NCBI GenBank assembly: GCA_018376135.1
Contig: JAHABX010000002.1
Span: 1 to 64,000 of the forward strand
From: Clostridiales bacterium
GTDB lineage: Bacteria > Bacillota > Clostridia > Lachnospirales > Lachnospiraceae
Direction: 5' to 3'
Length of the DNA stretch: 64,000 nucleotides
The notes beneath the pieces are model-generated. The model did no database searches. It was given only the letters and a program-made list of their open reading frames with translations, and was not told where the DNA came from. Below, piece after piece: positions 24,301-33,797 of this stretch; position 1 is the stretch's first letter; each line of letters starts with the position of its first letter. The position numbers were made by a program, and so were the translations under genes.

Positions 24301-27300
24301 GGATTTCAGATTGCCGGAGAGACAGACCGGCAGGTAAACGGCGTGGATGTATATCACAATGCTGCCCACAAGGAAGATGTGCAGATTTCCTTTGCAATTG
24401 ACGACAACGAAGCTTACTGGAATGCAGGGGCTGTTTCTGTTCAGATTATCAATAAGACAACCAAAGAACAGGCAGCCAGCCTGACCGGTGACTGCCTGAA
24501 ATGGGAAACGGACGGCAGGATCCACAGGACAGAATTGGGATTTGACGGTATGGAATCTCCGGCAGAATATGAAGTGCAGGTTGCTTATACAGACCGTGCA
24601 GGAAATGGAATGATTGGAACAGATGTGGATGCAGGAACCTTTACCGGCAGCTCCTTTATCCTGGATCGCACAGCTCCGGTATTTGATATTTCCTACAATG
24701 AGGCGTACCGGCTGGTGAAGAACGGACAGGAGGATCCGTCCAACGACAGAACGAAGAGTGTTCCTGTGACCGGGTATACCGCATATTATGGGGAGGACAT
24801 ACAGGTATCCTTCTCTTTGAATGAACATTATGCGCTTCCGAAGATGGAGGGCGGCAGAATGACAGGGCTTTTGGATTATGTTCTGGAGATTACAAAGGAC
24901 GGAAGCCCGGTTGTCCTGCCTTCGGTTGTCTGGTCCCGGAATGGAAATGTATATGAGGGAAGCTTTACTTTGGCTGAGGAAGGCAGATATGTGATCACCA
25001 TGAGATATAAGGATGCTGCAGCCAACCAGATGACGGCAGGTCAGGTACAGGGAAGCAGTATGGCTGAGGGAGTGAAGGACGGGTCTTACACAAGTACGCT
25101 GCTGGTGCTGGATAAGACGGCGCCTGTAATTCAAACGTCTTATGTGGATGTATCCGGCAGGCTTTTGGAGCCTGAAAATATTTACGGCAGAACCGGACGC
25201 AGATATTTTGATGAGGCAGCGGTCTTAAGACTTCAGATCGAGGATAACAATGTACGTTATCATGAGCCGAAGGAAGAGCTGAAGAAGCTGGAGGTATTTG
25301 ACAGTAGAGGAACCAGAGCGCCGGGAAGCAATGCAGAAGCATTTATAGAAGCACTTGCTTCGGAGACTGTGGATACAGACGGGATCCTGTGGGAGATTCC
25401 GCTGTCTGCAGAAGCAAATTATAATATTCCGGCTACCTGTGAGGATCTGGCAGGAAATAAAACGGTTCTGGGAACCGAATATGCATCTGTTGACAGGACG
25501 GAACCGGAATTAACACTTTCCTATCAGGTGAGTCCGTCCGGTTTTCAGGATGCGGTCAATTATAAGGATCTGGGATATTTATTTGCAGACAGCAAGATGA
25601 CGATCACGACAGCGGCAGAGGACAAGACTGCGGGAATCCATATCATCAGATATACGATCAAGGATGAGCATGGAAAGGTATCCGTGAGAGAGATTTCCGT
25701 GGATCCGGCGGCAGGTGCCTCTCATGAGACTGCAGTTCCTCTGGAAACGGCTGATTTCAAGGGGACAGTAAAGGCGGAGGTGTTTGACTGGTCCCAGAAT
25801 ATGCTGGAGAAGAGCAGGGGACATATTGTAGAAAGCGCTGAGAAGCATTCCAGTACGGGAAGTGCAGTGATCACCACCCATACGGATCCCAGCAGAACCG
25901 TGGGCGGCAAGGATTTCTATAATACGGATGTGAGATTCAATCTGACCCTGAAGGACACGTATTCGGGACTCAGAAGCTATACATATAGAGGAGGAAGCAC
26001 CCTTTCCGGTTCTATGGATTATGCAAAGGAGGCAGGTTCGGGTCTGGACGGTGATCCAAAGAAGGCAATTACTTATGAATATTCAGAGGATATGACGCTT
26101 TTAGCCTCTTCCAACAATGAAAATGACGTAAAGGTGGAAGCAGATTTTACGGATAATACCAATCATACCGGACATGTGGAGCAGCTCTACAATATTGATG
26201 TAACGGATCCGGTCATTACGGTGGAATATGATTTGAATGATCCGGCAAATGAACGTTTTTATCGTCAGACCAGGACAGCGACTGTGACGATCCGGGAGCG
26301 AAACTTTGATGAAGGTGATGTGAATTTTACCATTACCAATACGGACGGAATCATGCCGTCCATCAGCGGATGGAAGGAATCCGGATCAGGAGACGATACG
26401 AAGCATGAGTGCAGCGTAGTCTTCCAGGCAGACGGGGATTATACATTTACCGTGGCATTTGAGGATATGGCAGGCAACAAAGCTGATTATGACCGGGTGG
26501 ACGAATTTACCGTGGATCAGACAGTGCCGGAGCTGACGGTTACCTATGACAATCATCAGAATCAAAATGATTACTATTATGCAAAGGGGCGTACAGCGAC
26601 TATTGATATTCTGGAGCACAATTTTGACCCGGCACTGATTCAGGTGGCTGTGACAGCGTCCGGTGCGGGAGTACCTTCTGTATCCGGCTGGAGCAGAAAC
26701 GGTGATCATAATGTGGCAACGGTCACATTTCGTGCAGATGCAGATTACACCTTTGATATCTCCGGTATGGATCAGGCAGAAAATCCCATGGAAGAGTATG
26801 AACAGGACCGTTTTGTGGTGGATCAGACGGCGCCTGAGCTGGAGATTTTCGACATTGAGCATATGTCAGCGAATAATGGGATCGTTATGCCAGGAATCCG
26901 TTATTCGGATACAAACTACGATGCCAATGGTTCTGTAATCCTGATGAAGGGTTATAAGAATGGCGTACAGGAAATGAACGGAGTAAAGAATCATACAGCC
27001 AATGGTATGGAAATCAAGCTGAATGATTTTGAGCATGTGCCGGAGGTGGATGATATCTATACCATGGAGGCATCTGTGAAGGATCTGGCAGGCAATCAGA
27101 GCGAAGCAAGTGTGATCTTTTCTGTCAACCGTTTTGGATCCGTGTATACCTTTGATGATGCCACAGAGCGGCTGGTCGGAGCCAATGGCAGGTATTATAC
27201 CAATGAAGAACAGGATATCGTAGTGACCGAGACGAATGTGGATACACTGGAATTCCGGGAGATTACCTGTAATCTGAACGGGAATCTGCGTACGATGGTG

Positions 27301-27900
27301 GAAGGAGAGGACTATTCCGTCAGCGAGACCGGTACGGATGTGAGCTGGAAGCAGTATACCTATATGCTGGATGAGAGTAATTTTGCGGAGGAAGGCACCT
27401 ATATTCTTACGATTTATTCAGAGGACCGGGCGGCAAATACTTCCGATAATCATACCAAAGGGAAAAAGATCGAGTTCGTGGTGGACAAGACCAGTCCGAG
27501 TATCCTGATCTCCGGCGTGGAAAATGACGGACAGTATCGGGAGAACAGCCGGGAGGTAACGCTGGATGTGCAGGATAATATCCGTCTTGCGGATGTAAAG
27601 GTGACCGTGGACGGAAAAGAGACCGTATACGAGGCAGCAAAGCTGAGTGATCTGGACGGAAAGATTATCTTTACCATAGACAGTGCCAATCACTGGCAGA
27701 ATATGACAGTGGAAGCCTTTGATGCAGCCGGAAATGAACAGGGCACAGAAGAACTGCGTTTTCTGATCACTTCCAATATTCTTGTTCAGTTCTTTATGAA
27801 TAAGACGGTATTCTACGGCGCACTGGCAGTATTGGCAGTTCTGGGCGGAGGAATCTGGTGGTTCCTGTTTGCGGCAAAGCGAAAGGAAAGGGAGGTATGA
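21382..27900 (+). CDS. Giant Ig-repeat surface protein with C-terminal membrane anchor
   Basis: 2172 residues. A signal peptide (about 1-36) is followed by MBG/Ig-like modules (SRIEPGIVVKNADGEVV) and then roughly a dozen beta-sandwich repeats. Each repeat tends to end with DLAGN-like and start with DxTAPxL-like motifs (LDKTAPVI, VDQTAPEL, VDKTSPSI). There is no LPxTG sorting signal; the end is a membrane helix (about 2140-2163) and a short basic tail KRKEREV. It should span the cell wall as a fibre fixed in the membrane. In T7SSb the large exposed subunit is EsaA/YueB; this may be its counterpart here. Its stop overlaps the EssC start (ATGA). Confidence 0.82.
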   Translation: MRYKSIWKETKRILAFIIAMALFFHGWSDYGLPVQATEELTVEELTVQVLDLSTCTIELMPDSDTTYTGSRIEPGIVVKNADGEVVEESLYTVSYGENVNAGEGTVTVKAADGNSDVEGEQTQDFPIKKKPLTEEMVTIEPESAVYTGNPHQVTVKVEDGGNTPTYTVAPDPLQFIDKGEHKIAVTGEENYTGTIERIFAISYDPDITEAQVVVDGAVQVGDIWYFSDKASITAAEGYELVDGDFEVTGDRDNVEIKVKNSASGKIGEVSLGDFRKDMDTPTVNLEIEYENAYPANAPEWARAVSSASFSAEDTASGVKGIYYTTDPKVPDIQHMTEWKAGDPLELQADTTYYYCAEDWVGNQSLLFSVKTLKLDAEAPTITVKEGETVIENGNTVYYNKQALEPDGKKSFTVMAEDEGAGFDPAGVSDREFAPGAPETSETKTISSSVSDYIQNTAEHTFTVVYDVDAPVIQAEAITGTDQDSILTNQDVEIKAEVKEQNLSRVELVNTADASDVTAMVLQDPSGNVYGCTISADEYLKKTCRVRAYDLAGNEAEGSRPLTVEIDKAAPELKESDISTDQEANAAGWVNQDATFTITIENDHNSSAEPFIEYKKEAQAQWTKLAGTEIDGQWKFELPEADDTYKGKYQFRTGDKIPGGAVLNVSDQMVEREFKKDKVSARKDNIQVEYKAYSQENVTNQSTKGLFSSLITGIQERFFAKTKIEAILYIQDQISGVQTIEFTYGTKDDDEGIVSGTAEVDANAAAEIDGEGYSIIPVTAEVRGEHAGVLTITRIVDQAGNETVGAVEPSVVAEGTTILVVDSVPPTIAAEYPVADSEEAEGSRISRRYYRPKEGRTQEEVKLTFTEAYYEKNVDVNGESIKPQITVSSSAEGELADCASWGTYADRQIAAGLNLPYDTVTAGGAEIEYEIRAAYEDGSANKLVLADHGDLFISGNEVYQSGTVVLDNKAPVLTGFQIAGETDRQVNGVDVYHNAAHKEDVQISFAIDDNEAYWNAGAVSVQIINKTTKEQAASLTGDCLKWETDGRIHRTELGFDGMESPAEYEVQVAYTDRAGNGMIGTDVDAGTFTGSSFILDRTAPVFDISYNEAYRLVKNGQEDPSNDRTKSVPVTGYTAYYGEDIQVSFSLNEHYALPKMEGGRMTGLLDYVLEITKDGSPVVLPSVVWSRNGNVYEGSFTLAEEGRYVITMRYKDAAANQMTAGQVQGSSMAEGVKDGSYTSTLLVLDKTAPVIQTSYVDVSGRLLEPENIYGRTGRRYFDEAAVLRLQIEDNNVRYHEPKEELKKLEVFDSRGTRAPGSNAEAFIEALASETVDTDGILWEIPLSAEANYNIPATCEDLAGNKTVLGTEYASVDRTEPELTLSYQVSPSGFQDAVNYKDLGYLFADSKMTITTAAEDKTAGIHIIRYTIKDEHGKVSVREISVDPAAGASHETAVPLETADFKGTVKAEVFDWSQNMLEKSRGHIVESAEKHSSTGSAVITTHTDPSRTVGGKDFYNTDVRFNLTLKDTYSGLRSYTYRGGSTLSGSMDYAKEAGSGLDGDPKKAITYEYSEDMTLLASSNNENDVKVEADFTDNTNHTGHVEQLYNIDVTDPVITVEYDLNDPANERFYRQTRTATVTIRERNFDEGDVNFTITNTDGIMPSISGWKESGSGDDTKHECSVVFQADGDYTFTVAFEDMAGNKADYDRVDEFTVDQTVPELTVTYDNHQNQNDYYYAKGRTATIDILEHNFDPALIQVAVTASGAGVPSVSGWSRNGDHNVATVTFRADADYTFDISGMDQAENPMEEYEQDRFVVDQTAPELEIFDIEHMSANNGIVMPGIRYSDTNYDANGSVILMKGYKNGVQEMNGVKNHTANGMEIKLNDFEHVPEVDDIYTMEASVKDLAGNQSEASVIFSVNRFGSVYTFDDATERLVGANGRYYTNEEQDIVVTETNVDTLEFREITCNLNGNLRTMVEGEDYSVSETGTDVSWKQYTYMLDESNFAEEGTYILTIYSEDRAANTSDNHTKGKKIEFVVDKTSPSILISGVENDGQYRENSREVTLDVQDNIRLADVKVTVDGKETVYEAAKLSDLDGKIIFTIDSANHWQNMTVEAFDAAGNEQGTEELRFLITSNILVQFFMNKTVFYGALAVLAVLGGGIWWFLFAAKRKEREV

Positions 27901-30900
27901 GATATATCATAATGGCATATGCCTCCGGAGGCTATCAGGAATATCTGCTTCCGGAGACGGATAATGCAGATCACCGTATTCTGCTGGAGCAGAGAATCTT
28001 TGGTTTCAGGCGGGATGTTCCGGTAAGGCTGGAAATCGTAGACGGAAGCTGGAGCTTTGTAACCGAGAGGTACTATCGGATTCTGACCAGAGAAGGGCAG
28101 GAGGGAGCGGGGATTCCGTTGGAAGACGGGCAGATATTTGAACTGCTCAGCCCGGAAGCCGGGAAGGTGGCAATGGTGGTCCTGAAAAGAGAAGGCTCTT
28201 TTTCTGTATTTACAAAATATCATCTGGGACAGGGAGGACAGCTGAGCATCGGGCAGGATGAGGATAATGAGATTGTTTACAGCTTTGGAAATTATATCTC
28301 GAAACATCATGCGTCCCTGTTTTGGTATAACGGAAAATGGGTATTGCAGGATGCCAGCAGCAACGGAACTTATCTGAATGGAAGAAAGATCAGAAATCAG
28401 GTGTTCCTTACATTTGGAGATCAGATCACGTTGTTTGGACTGAGGATCATCTTTATGGGAGAATATCTGGCAGTGTGCAGCTTGTCTGGTGCCTGTCTGG
28501 TAGATGACAAAAGACTCCCGGTCTTTCATCCGTCAGAAGGGCTTATTCTGCCGGATGAGGAGCCGTCAAAGGAGGTGCCGGGGTACTTCAAGCGTGCCCC
28601 CAGGATGACAGGAGCACTGTATACGGAACCCATAGAGATTGAAGCTCCCCCTCCGCTGAATCCGGTAAAGAAAAGACCGGTTTTTCTGACGATCGGACCC
28701 AGCCTGACCATGGCAGTTCCTATGATGCTTGGGTGTATGATGGCAGTTTTAAATGCAGGGCGGCAGGGGAGCAGTCTTTATATGTTTACCGGACTGGTGA
28801 CGGCAGCGGCATCCGCTGTTCTGGGAACCTTCTGGGCGCTTATGAATCTTAAATACGCAGGGAAGGAAGCAGAGGAACAGGAAGAGCTAAGATACAATGC
28901 CTATGGCAGGTACCTGATCGAGATTACGGAGTTCATCAAGAACAAATATGACGAGAGCAGGGAGCTTTTGTACCGGAACTATCCATCCGGACAGGAGTGC
29001 TGTGAGTTTCAGAAGACAGATGCCAGACTGTGGAATCACAATGAACGTCAGCCGGACTTTATGTGGGTGCGTATAGGCACCGGGACCATTCCGTTTCAGG
29101 CGGAAATACGGATTCCCAGGGAGAAGTTTACGATGATTCGGGACAATCTTGCGGAAAAACCGGCATTGATCAGGGACAGTTATCAGATGCTGGTATCCGT
29201 GCCCTTCTGTATTGATATGAGGGGGCAGGGGGTACTTGGTATCGTGGGCGGACCTCAAAAAAGAGGGGCATATGGGATAGTGCGGAATCTCATTGCCCAG
29301 ATGGCAGTGAACAATTGTTATACAGATGTGAAGATGGTGTTTGTCTGTCCGGAGGGATCAGAGGCACGGAAAAGGTGGGAATTTGCAAAGTGGCTTCCCC
29401 ATGTGTGGACAGAGGATCACAGAACCCGTCTGATTGCCGGCGATAAGGCGGAAGTAGGGGAAATCTGTTATGAACTGGCAAGGATCCTGCAGATGAGGAC
29501 AGAGAACGGAAGCCTGTCAGAGAAAAAGAAGTATCCGCTGCCTCATTACATGATCTTTGTAGATGACAGGGAGCTGCTTCAGGGAGAACTCCTGGAACGG
29601 CTGATCTGCAGCCCCAGACCAGAATACGGAGTTACGACGGTACTTCTGACAGAGAGATATGAAGAGCTCCCTAACAGATGTGAAGCGGTTCTGCAAAATG
29701 ACGGACAGATATCGAACTATTTTCATGTGTCGGACAGCGATGTACTGATCAGAGATCTGGTCTGTGAGGAGACGAAAGCAGAGCAGCTGGAACAACTGGC
29801 AAGAAGACTTTGCGATATTGTGGTGGACGAGGCAGCGGAGAATGGAGAAATTCCAGGGGCACTGAGCTTTTTTGAGATGTATGGGGTTCATTCTTTGGAA
29901 CAGCTTCATGTGCCGGAACGGTGGAAAAAGAACCGTAATTATGAAAACATGCGTGTTCCCATCGGACAGAAAGCGGGAGGAAGCACCTGCAGTCTGGATA
30001 TTCATGAAAAATATCATGGTCCTCACGGGCTGGTGGCCGGCACTACCGGTTCCGGAAAGAGTGAGACGCTTCAGACGTACATATTGTCTCTGGCAGTGAA
30101 TTTCAGTCCGGATGACGTGGCATTTTTTGTGATCGACTTTAAGGGAGGCGGCATGGCAAATCTGTTCTCTGATCTCCCTCATCTCGCAGGACAGATATCC
30201 AACCTTTCAGGCAATCAGGTGCAGCGTGCCATGATCTCCATAAAAAGTGAAAATATGCGCAGACAGCGCATTTTTGCGGAGCATAATGTCAACAACATCA
30301 ATCTGTATACCCGTCTGTACAAGAATCATGAGGCAAAGCTTCCGATTCCTCATCTGTTCATTGTGATCGATGAATTTGCAGAGCTGAAACGGGAACAGCC
30401 GGAGTTTATGAAGGAGCTGATCAGTGTGGCGCAAGTGGGGCGGAGCCTTGGGGTACACCTGATCCTGGCAACACAGAAGCCGGGGGGTACGGTGGACGAT
30501 AATATATGGAGTAATTCCAGATTCCGGCTCTGTCTGAGGGTTCAGGACCGCCAGGACAGCAGTGATATGCTGCATAAGCCGGATGCGGCATATATCACAC
30601 AGACGGGCAGAGGCTATCTTCAGGTGGGAAATGATGAGATCTACGAGCAGTTCCAGACTGGCTACAGCGGAGCAGAATACATCAGTGATCCGAAGAAGAA
30701 CCGGTCTGCTGCTGCGGTAAGGATGACACTGACCGGAAGAACCATCGATACAGGAGGGGGATCAGAAAAGAAAAAGACAGGCGGAAAAAAAGAGATGACC
30801 CAGCTGGAGGCAGTCGTGGAATATCTTTCCAGGACTGCGATACAGCATCATTATGGCAAGTCTCTGCGATTATGGCTTCCGGTTCTTCCGGAAAAGCTGC

Positions 30901-32603
30901 TTTTGCAGGAGCTGGAAGAATTCGGGAACGGAGCATTTGGGAATGGGGAATGGAAGGAGAATGGTCAGAAGCTGGAGGCGGTGATCGGATTATATGACGA
31001 TCCTGCCAATCAGGCGCAGAAGCCTTTAAAAATTGGCTTTGCAGAAGGAGGGCATCTGGCGGTCTGCGGTATGGTTGCCGTTGGAAAAAGTACATTTCTT
31101 CAGACACTTCTTTATTCCATGCTGAGTTTTTTCAGTCCTCAGAAGCTCCATACCTATATTCTGGATTTCAGCAGCAGACTTCTGCTCCCCTTCCGAGATG
31201 CGCCCCATTGCGGAGGCATTATCATGGATACAGAGCTGGATAAAGTGAAGACGTTTTTCTGTATGCTGGACAGGATGGCAGAGGAAAGGAAGAAGCTGTT
31301 TCAAGGAGGAAATTTCAGTCAGTATATACAGTCTGGCTGCAGGGAGGGGGTACTTCCGGCAGTTCTGGTAGTCATTGACAATTATGCCGGGTTCCGTGAT
31401 AAGACAGACGGCAGGTATGATGATTTCATGCTCCGGCTTTCAAGGGAAGGTGTAGGCTATGGAATCTTTCTTGCCATTTCTTCCGGCGGTTTTGGTGCGA
31501 ATGAGATACCGACCAGGCTGGGAGAAAATATCCGTACGGTTCTGTCACTGGAGATGGGAGACAAATTTAAATATGCGGAGACACTTCGTACTTCCCGGGT
31601 AGAAAATCTGCCGGAAGCAGATAGAAAGGGAAGAGGACTGGCATATGTAAATGGAAGTATTCTTGAGTTTCAGACGGCACTGGCGGTGGATGCAGGGAAT
31701 GCATATGAGAGATCAGAGAAGATCAGAAAGGACTGTCTGCAGATGAGGGATTCATGGAAGGGAGCAAAAGCAGGACAGATCCCGGTGATCCCTGACCATC
31801 CGGTACTGGAGGATCTGTCTTCTCTGGAGGAGTATCAGACCGCACAAAAAAGCAGAAGGTATCTTCCCTTTGCGTATCTGGAGCAGGATGCATCCGTCTG
31901 TTCGGTGGATCTGTGGAGGACATACAGTTATGTGATTCAGGGCAGAGAGCAAAGCGGCAAAACAAATGTGATGAAGCTTCTGTTATATGCGGCGGCAAAA
32001 AAGCCGGATGCGAAGCTGTGTGTGATCGAACTGCAGGGAAGCGAGATGGAGCGGACCGCCAGGCAGCTTCAGGCAGATTATGTATCTGATGGAAAGGCAG
32101 TATATGAGTTCTTTAAAAATACAGTTCCTGTGTTTGCAGAGAGAAATCAAAAGAAGCAGGAGCTTTTAAGCAGAGGGACGGAGCAGGAGGAACTGGCAGA
32201 GCAAATGAACCAGGAAGAGCGGTTTTTTATCTTTATTACCGATCTTTCCGCCTTTGTACAGGCGGTATATCATCTGGAAGGAGCAGAGGGAAGCATTCAC
32301 AAATATCTTGAAAATATTTCGGAAAAGGGAAGCAGCCATGGATTCTATTTTATTTCCTGTCTGAATCCGGAGCAAAGTATGGCTGCCGCCGGTTACAAGG
32401 TGTATCAGAATCTGGTGTCTTACAGGACCGGCATCCATCTGGGAGGAAATGTAAATGGGCAGAGGATCTTCCAGTTTGGAAATATTCCTTTCCAGGAGCA
32501 GGGGAGAGTGACAAAAGCCGGAGTGGGACTTGCTCCTTCTTCGGATGATTCCGCAATGGCGGAGCGTCTGGTCCTGCCTTTGGTTCGGGGAGGAGTTCTA
32601 TGA
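27897..32603 (+). CDS. essC: EssC-type type VII secretion ATPase
   Basis: 1568 residues. FHA domain at about 105-185 (SKHHASL, SSNGTYL), two membrane helices at about 260-320, then three FtsK/SpoIIIE-type ATPase domains. Domain 1 is canonical (Walker A GTTGSGKS near 715, Walker B FIVIDEF). Domain 2 (AVGKST near 1060; VVIDNY) and domain 3 (REQSGKTN near 1348; FITDLS) lack the Walker B glutamate, as is usual for the regulatory domains of EssC. It is the motor that recognises and moves WXG100-type substrates. Classical EssC has two FHA domains at its N-terminus; only one is clear here. It is joined by ATGA overlaps to both neighbours. Confidence 0.93.
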   Translation: MRYIIMAYASGGYQEYLLPETDNADHRILLEQRIFGFRRDVPVRLEIVDGSWSFVTERYYRILTREGQEGAGIPLEDGQIFELLSPEAGKVAMVVLKREGSFSVFTKYHLGQGGQLSIGQDEDNEIVYSFGNYISKHHASLFWYNGKWVLQDASSNGTYLNGRKIRNQVFLTFGDQITLFGLRIIFMGEYLAVCSLSGACLVDDKRLPVFHPSEGLILPDEEPSKEVPGYFKRAPRMTGALYTEPIEIEAPPPLNPVKKRPVFLTIGPSLTMAVPMMLGCMMAVLNAGRQGSSLYMFTGLVTAAASAVLGTFWALMNLKYAGKEAEEQEELRYNAYGRYLIEITEFIKNKYDESRELLYRNYPSGQECCEFQKTDARLWNHNERQPDFMWVRIGTGTIPFQAEIRIPREKFTMIRDNLAEKPALIRDSYQMLVSVPFCIDMRGQGVLGIVGGPQKRGAYGIVRNLIAQMAVNNCYTDVKMVFVCPEGSEARKRWEFAKWLPHVWTEDHRTRLIAGDKAEVGEICYELARILQMRTENGSLSEKKKYPLPHYMIFVDDRELLQGELLERLICSPRPEYGVTTVLLTERYEELPNRCEAVLQNDGQISNYFHVSDSDVLIRDLVCEETKAEQLEQLARRLCDIVVDEAAENGEIPGALSFFEMYGVHSLEQLHVPERWKKNRNYENMRVPIGQKAGGSTCSLDIHEKYHGPHGLVAGTTGSGKSETLQTYILSLAVNFSPDDVAFFVIDFKGGGMANLFSDLPHLAGQISNLSGNQVQRAMISIKSENMRRQRIFAEHNVNNINLYTRLYKNHEAKLPIPHLFIVIDEFAELKREQPEFMKELISVAQVGRSLGVHLILATQKPGGTVDDNIWSNSRFRLCLRVQDRQDSSDMLHKPDAAYITQTGRGYLQVGNDEIYEQFQTGYSGAEYISDPKKNRSAAAVRMTLTGRTIDTGGGSEKKKTGGKKEMTQLEAVVEYLSRTAIQHHYGKSLRLWLPVLPEKLLLQELEEFGNGAFGNGEWKENGQKLEAVIGLYDDPANQAQKPLKIGFAEGGHLAVCGMVAVGKSTFLQTLLYSMLSFFSPQKLHTYILDFSSRLLLPFRDAPHCGGIIMDTELDKVKTFFCMLDRMAEERKKLFQGGNFSQYIQSGCREGVLPAVLVVIDNYAGFRDKTDGRYDDFMLRLSREGVGYGIFLAISSGGFGANEIPTRLGENIRTVLSLEMGDKFKYAETLRTSRVENLPEADRKGRGLAYVNGSILEFQTALAVDAGNAYERSEKIRKDCLQMRDSWKGAKAGQIPVIPDHPVLEDLSSLEEYQTAQKSRRYLPFAYLEQDASVCSVDLWRTYSYVIQGREQSGKTNVMKLLLYAAAKKPDAKLCVIELQGSEMERTARQLQADYVSDGKAVYEFFKNTVPVFAERNQKKQELLSRGTEQEELAEQMNQEERFFIFITDLSAFVQAVYHLEGAEGSIHKYLENISEKGSSHGFYFISCLNPEQSMAAAGYKVYQNLVSYRTGIHLGGNVNGQRIFQFGNIPFQEQGRVTKAGVGLAPSSDDSAMAERLVLPLVRGGVL

Positions 32604-33079
32604 TTCATGCGGTACTGAATGGAACAGAGACGGATATGCTTTTGTTGGAACAAGGGATTCGAAAGGAAACAGCGCTTCAAACGAATGAACGTGTGAAGAT
32701 AGAAAGGCTCCGGAATGAAAAGGTTATCAGGGAGGTTTTTTCCCGGTTTCTACAAAAACCGGATACAGGAGAAATTTTTGTTGTGGAGAACAAAGAGGAA
32801 AGACAGAGAATTCCTTATGGGGAGCTTCTGTATTTTGAGGCAAGGATGAAGAAGGTGTATGCCTGTACAGAAAATGCGGAGTATGGGTTTTATGATACCA
32901 TTGATCATCTGGAAAAGAAGCTGTCCGGGCATTTTGTCAGATGCCACAGAAGCTATCTGGTGAACAGGAACTTGATCGAGGGAGTAAAGCTGTCTCAAAA
33001 CTGTCTTATTCTGAGAGGAAATATCAGGATTCCGCTTTCCAGAAGCTGGAAGGAACCAATAAAGGAGCTGGTATTATGA
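32600..33079 (+). CDS. LytTR-domain DNA-binding regulator
   Basis: 159 residues. The C-terminal 95 residues are a LytTR domain (IPYGELLYFEARMKKVYACT, HFVRCHRSYLVN, IPLSRSW). The N-terminal 60 residues are helical and do not form a receiver domain, so phosphorylation by a histidine kinase is not expected. It probably binds promoter repeats to control this locus. It overlaps essC by ATGA and the next gene by ATGA. Confidence 0.85.
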   Translation: MIHAVLNGTETDMLLLEQGIRKETALQTNERVKIERLRNEKVIREVFSRFLQKPDTGEIFVVENKEERQRIPYGELLYFEARMKKVYACTENAEYGFYDTIDHLEKKLSGHFVRCHRSYLVNRNLIEGVKLSQNCLILRGNIRIPLSRSWKEPIKELVL

Positions 33080-33474
33080 AGGAACAGGTCTATCTTTTGG
33101 AGCAGGGAGAATTTCTTTTCCTGGCGGCTGCACCAGGTATTCAAAGGTTATATGGTTTTGAATTGAAGACAGAGGAGCTGAAGAGAGAATCGGCGCTCCT
33201 GCTTTTACAGGATCTGACGGCAAAGGGTTATTTAAGTGTGATGGAAGAGCATATGCAGACGACAGAACCATTGCGGTCCATGTTTCTTCAGATGGAGGAG
33301 GCAGAGACCGTCATGGAAATACATAAGAAAAGCGGCAGAACCTGTATCATTTATCTGGGAGCAGGAGCAGTCAGGGTATCCAGATCTCTTTGCAGGAATA
33401 AGAGGCTGGAGCTTCAGAGGATACCGCGGGAAGAGGTCTGGTTTTATTTAAATGAGGAGGGATGGATTCTGTGA
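33076..33474 (+). CDS. Unknown protein between LytTR and YukD genes
   Basis: 132 residues, starting at ATG 33076 with AAAGGAG upstream. The N-terminal part reads like a small helical/winged segment (TEELKRESALLLLQDLTAKGYL), the C-terminal part like strands (RTCIIYLGAGAVRVSR, LELQRIPREEVWFYL). No family recognised. The layout (helical unit, then a strand pair and a terminal helix) is loosely similar to EspG-like T7 chaperones and to the 148-residue protein further on. This is a weak inference. Confidence 0.6.
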   Translation: MKEQVYLLEQGEFLFLAAAPGIQRLYGFELKTEELKRESALLLLQDLTAKGYLSVMEEHMQTTEPLRSMFLQMEEAETVMEIHKKSGRTCIIYLGAGAVRVSRSLCRNKRLELQRIPREEVWFYLNEEGWIL

Positions 33475-33707
33475 TTCTGGCAGATGTATATGTACCGGCT
33501 TTGAACGATCAGTTTGATTTTAAGCTGGATGAAAATGTTTATGTGGCTGATCTGCTGGAGGAGCTGGGAGATCAGTTTTTAAAGGATACCCCACAGGCGA
33601 AAAAGGATCTGCTGCTCTGCAGTCTGGATGAGAACAGGATCCTTCCTTTGAATCAGACTTTGAAACAGAGTGGAATTACCAGTGGATGCAGGCTGCTCCT
33701 TCTGTAA
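33471..33707 (+). CDS. esaB: YukD/EsaB ubiquitin-like T7SS protein
   Basis: About 78 residues from GTG 33471, or 81 from ATG 33462. The GTG is favoured because GGAGG (33456-33460) lies ten bases before it and only one base before the ATG; the GTG also overlaps the upstream stop (GTGA). The fold pattern is YukD-like: DVYVPALNDQFDFKLDEN, a helix VADLLEELGDQF, then GITSGCRLLLL as the last strand. YukD is a small cytosolic, ubiquitin-like part of T7SSb needed for secretion. Confidence 0.85.
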   Translation: MILADVYVPALNDQFDFKLDENVYVADLLEELGDQFLKDTPQAKKDLLLCSLDENRILPLNQTLKQSGITSGCRLLLL

Positions 33708-33797
33708 AATCGGTTGTCTGTCAGAAAAACAGGTTATTGGTCAGAAAAAAACGAAACAGAGGTCAAAAGAGTTAAATTGTAGCTACAGGAGGAAGGT

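Noticed and set aside
24193..25134. 313-codon minus-strand frame inside the giant surface protein gene
   Set aside because: Antisense shadow with no start context and Cys/His/Arg-rich random composition.
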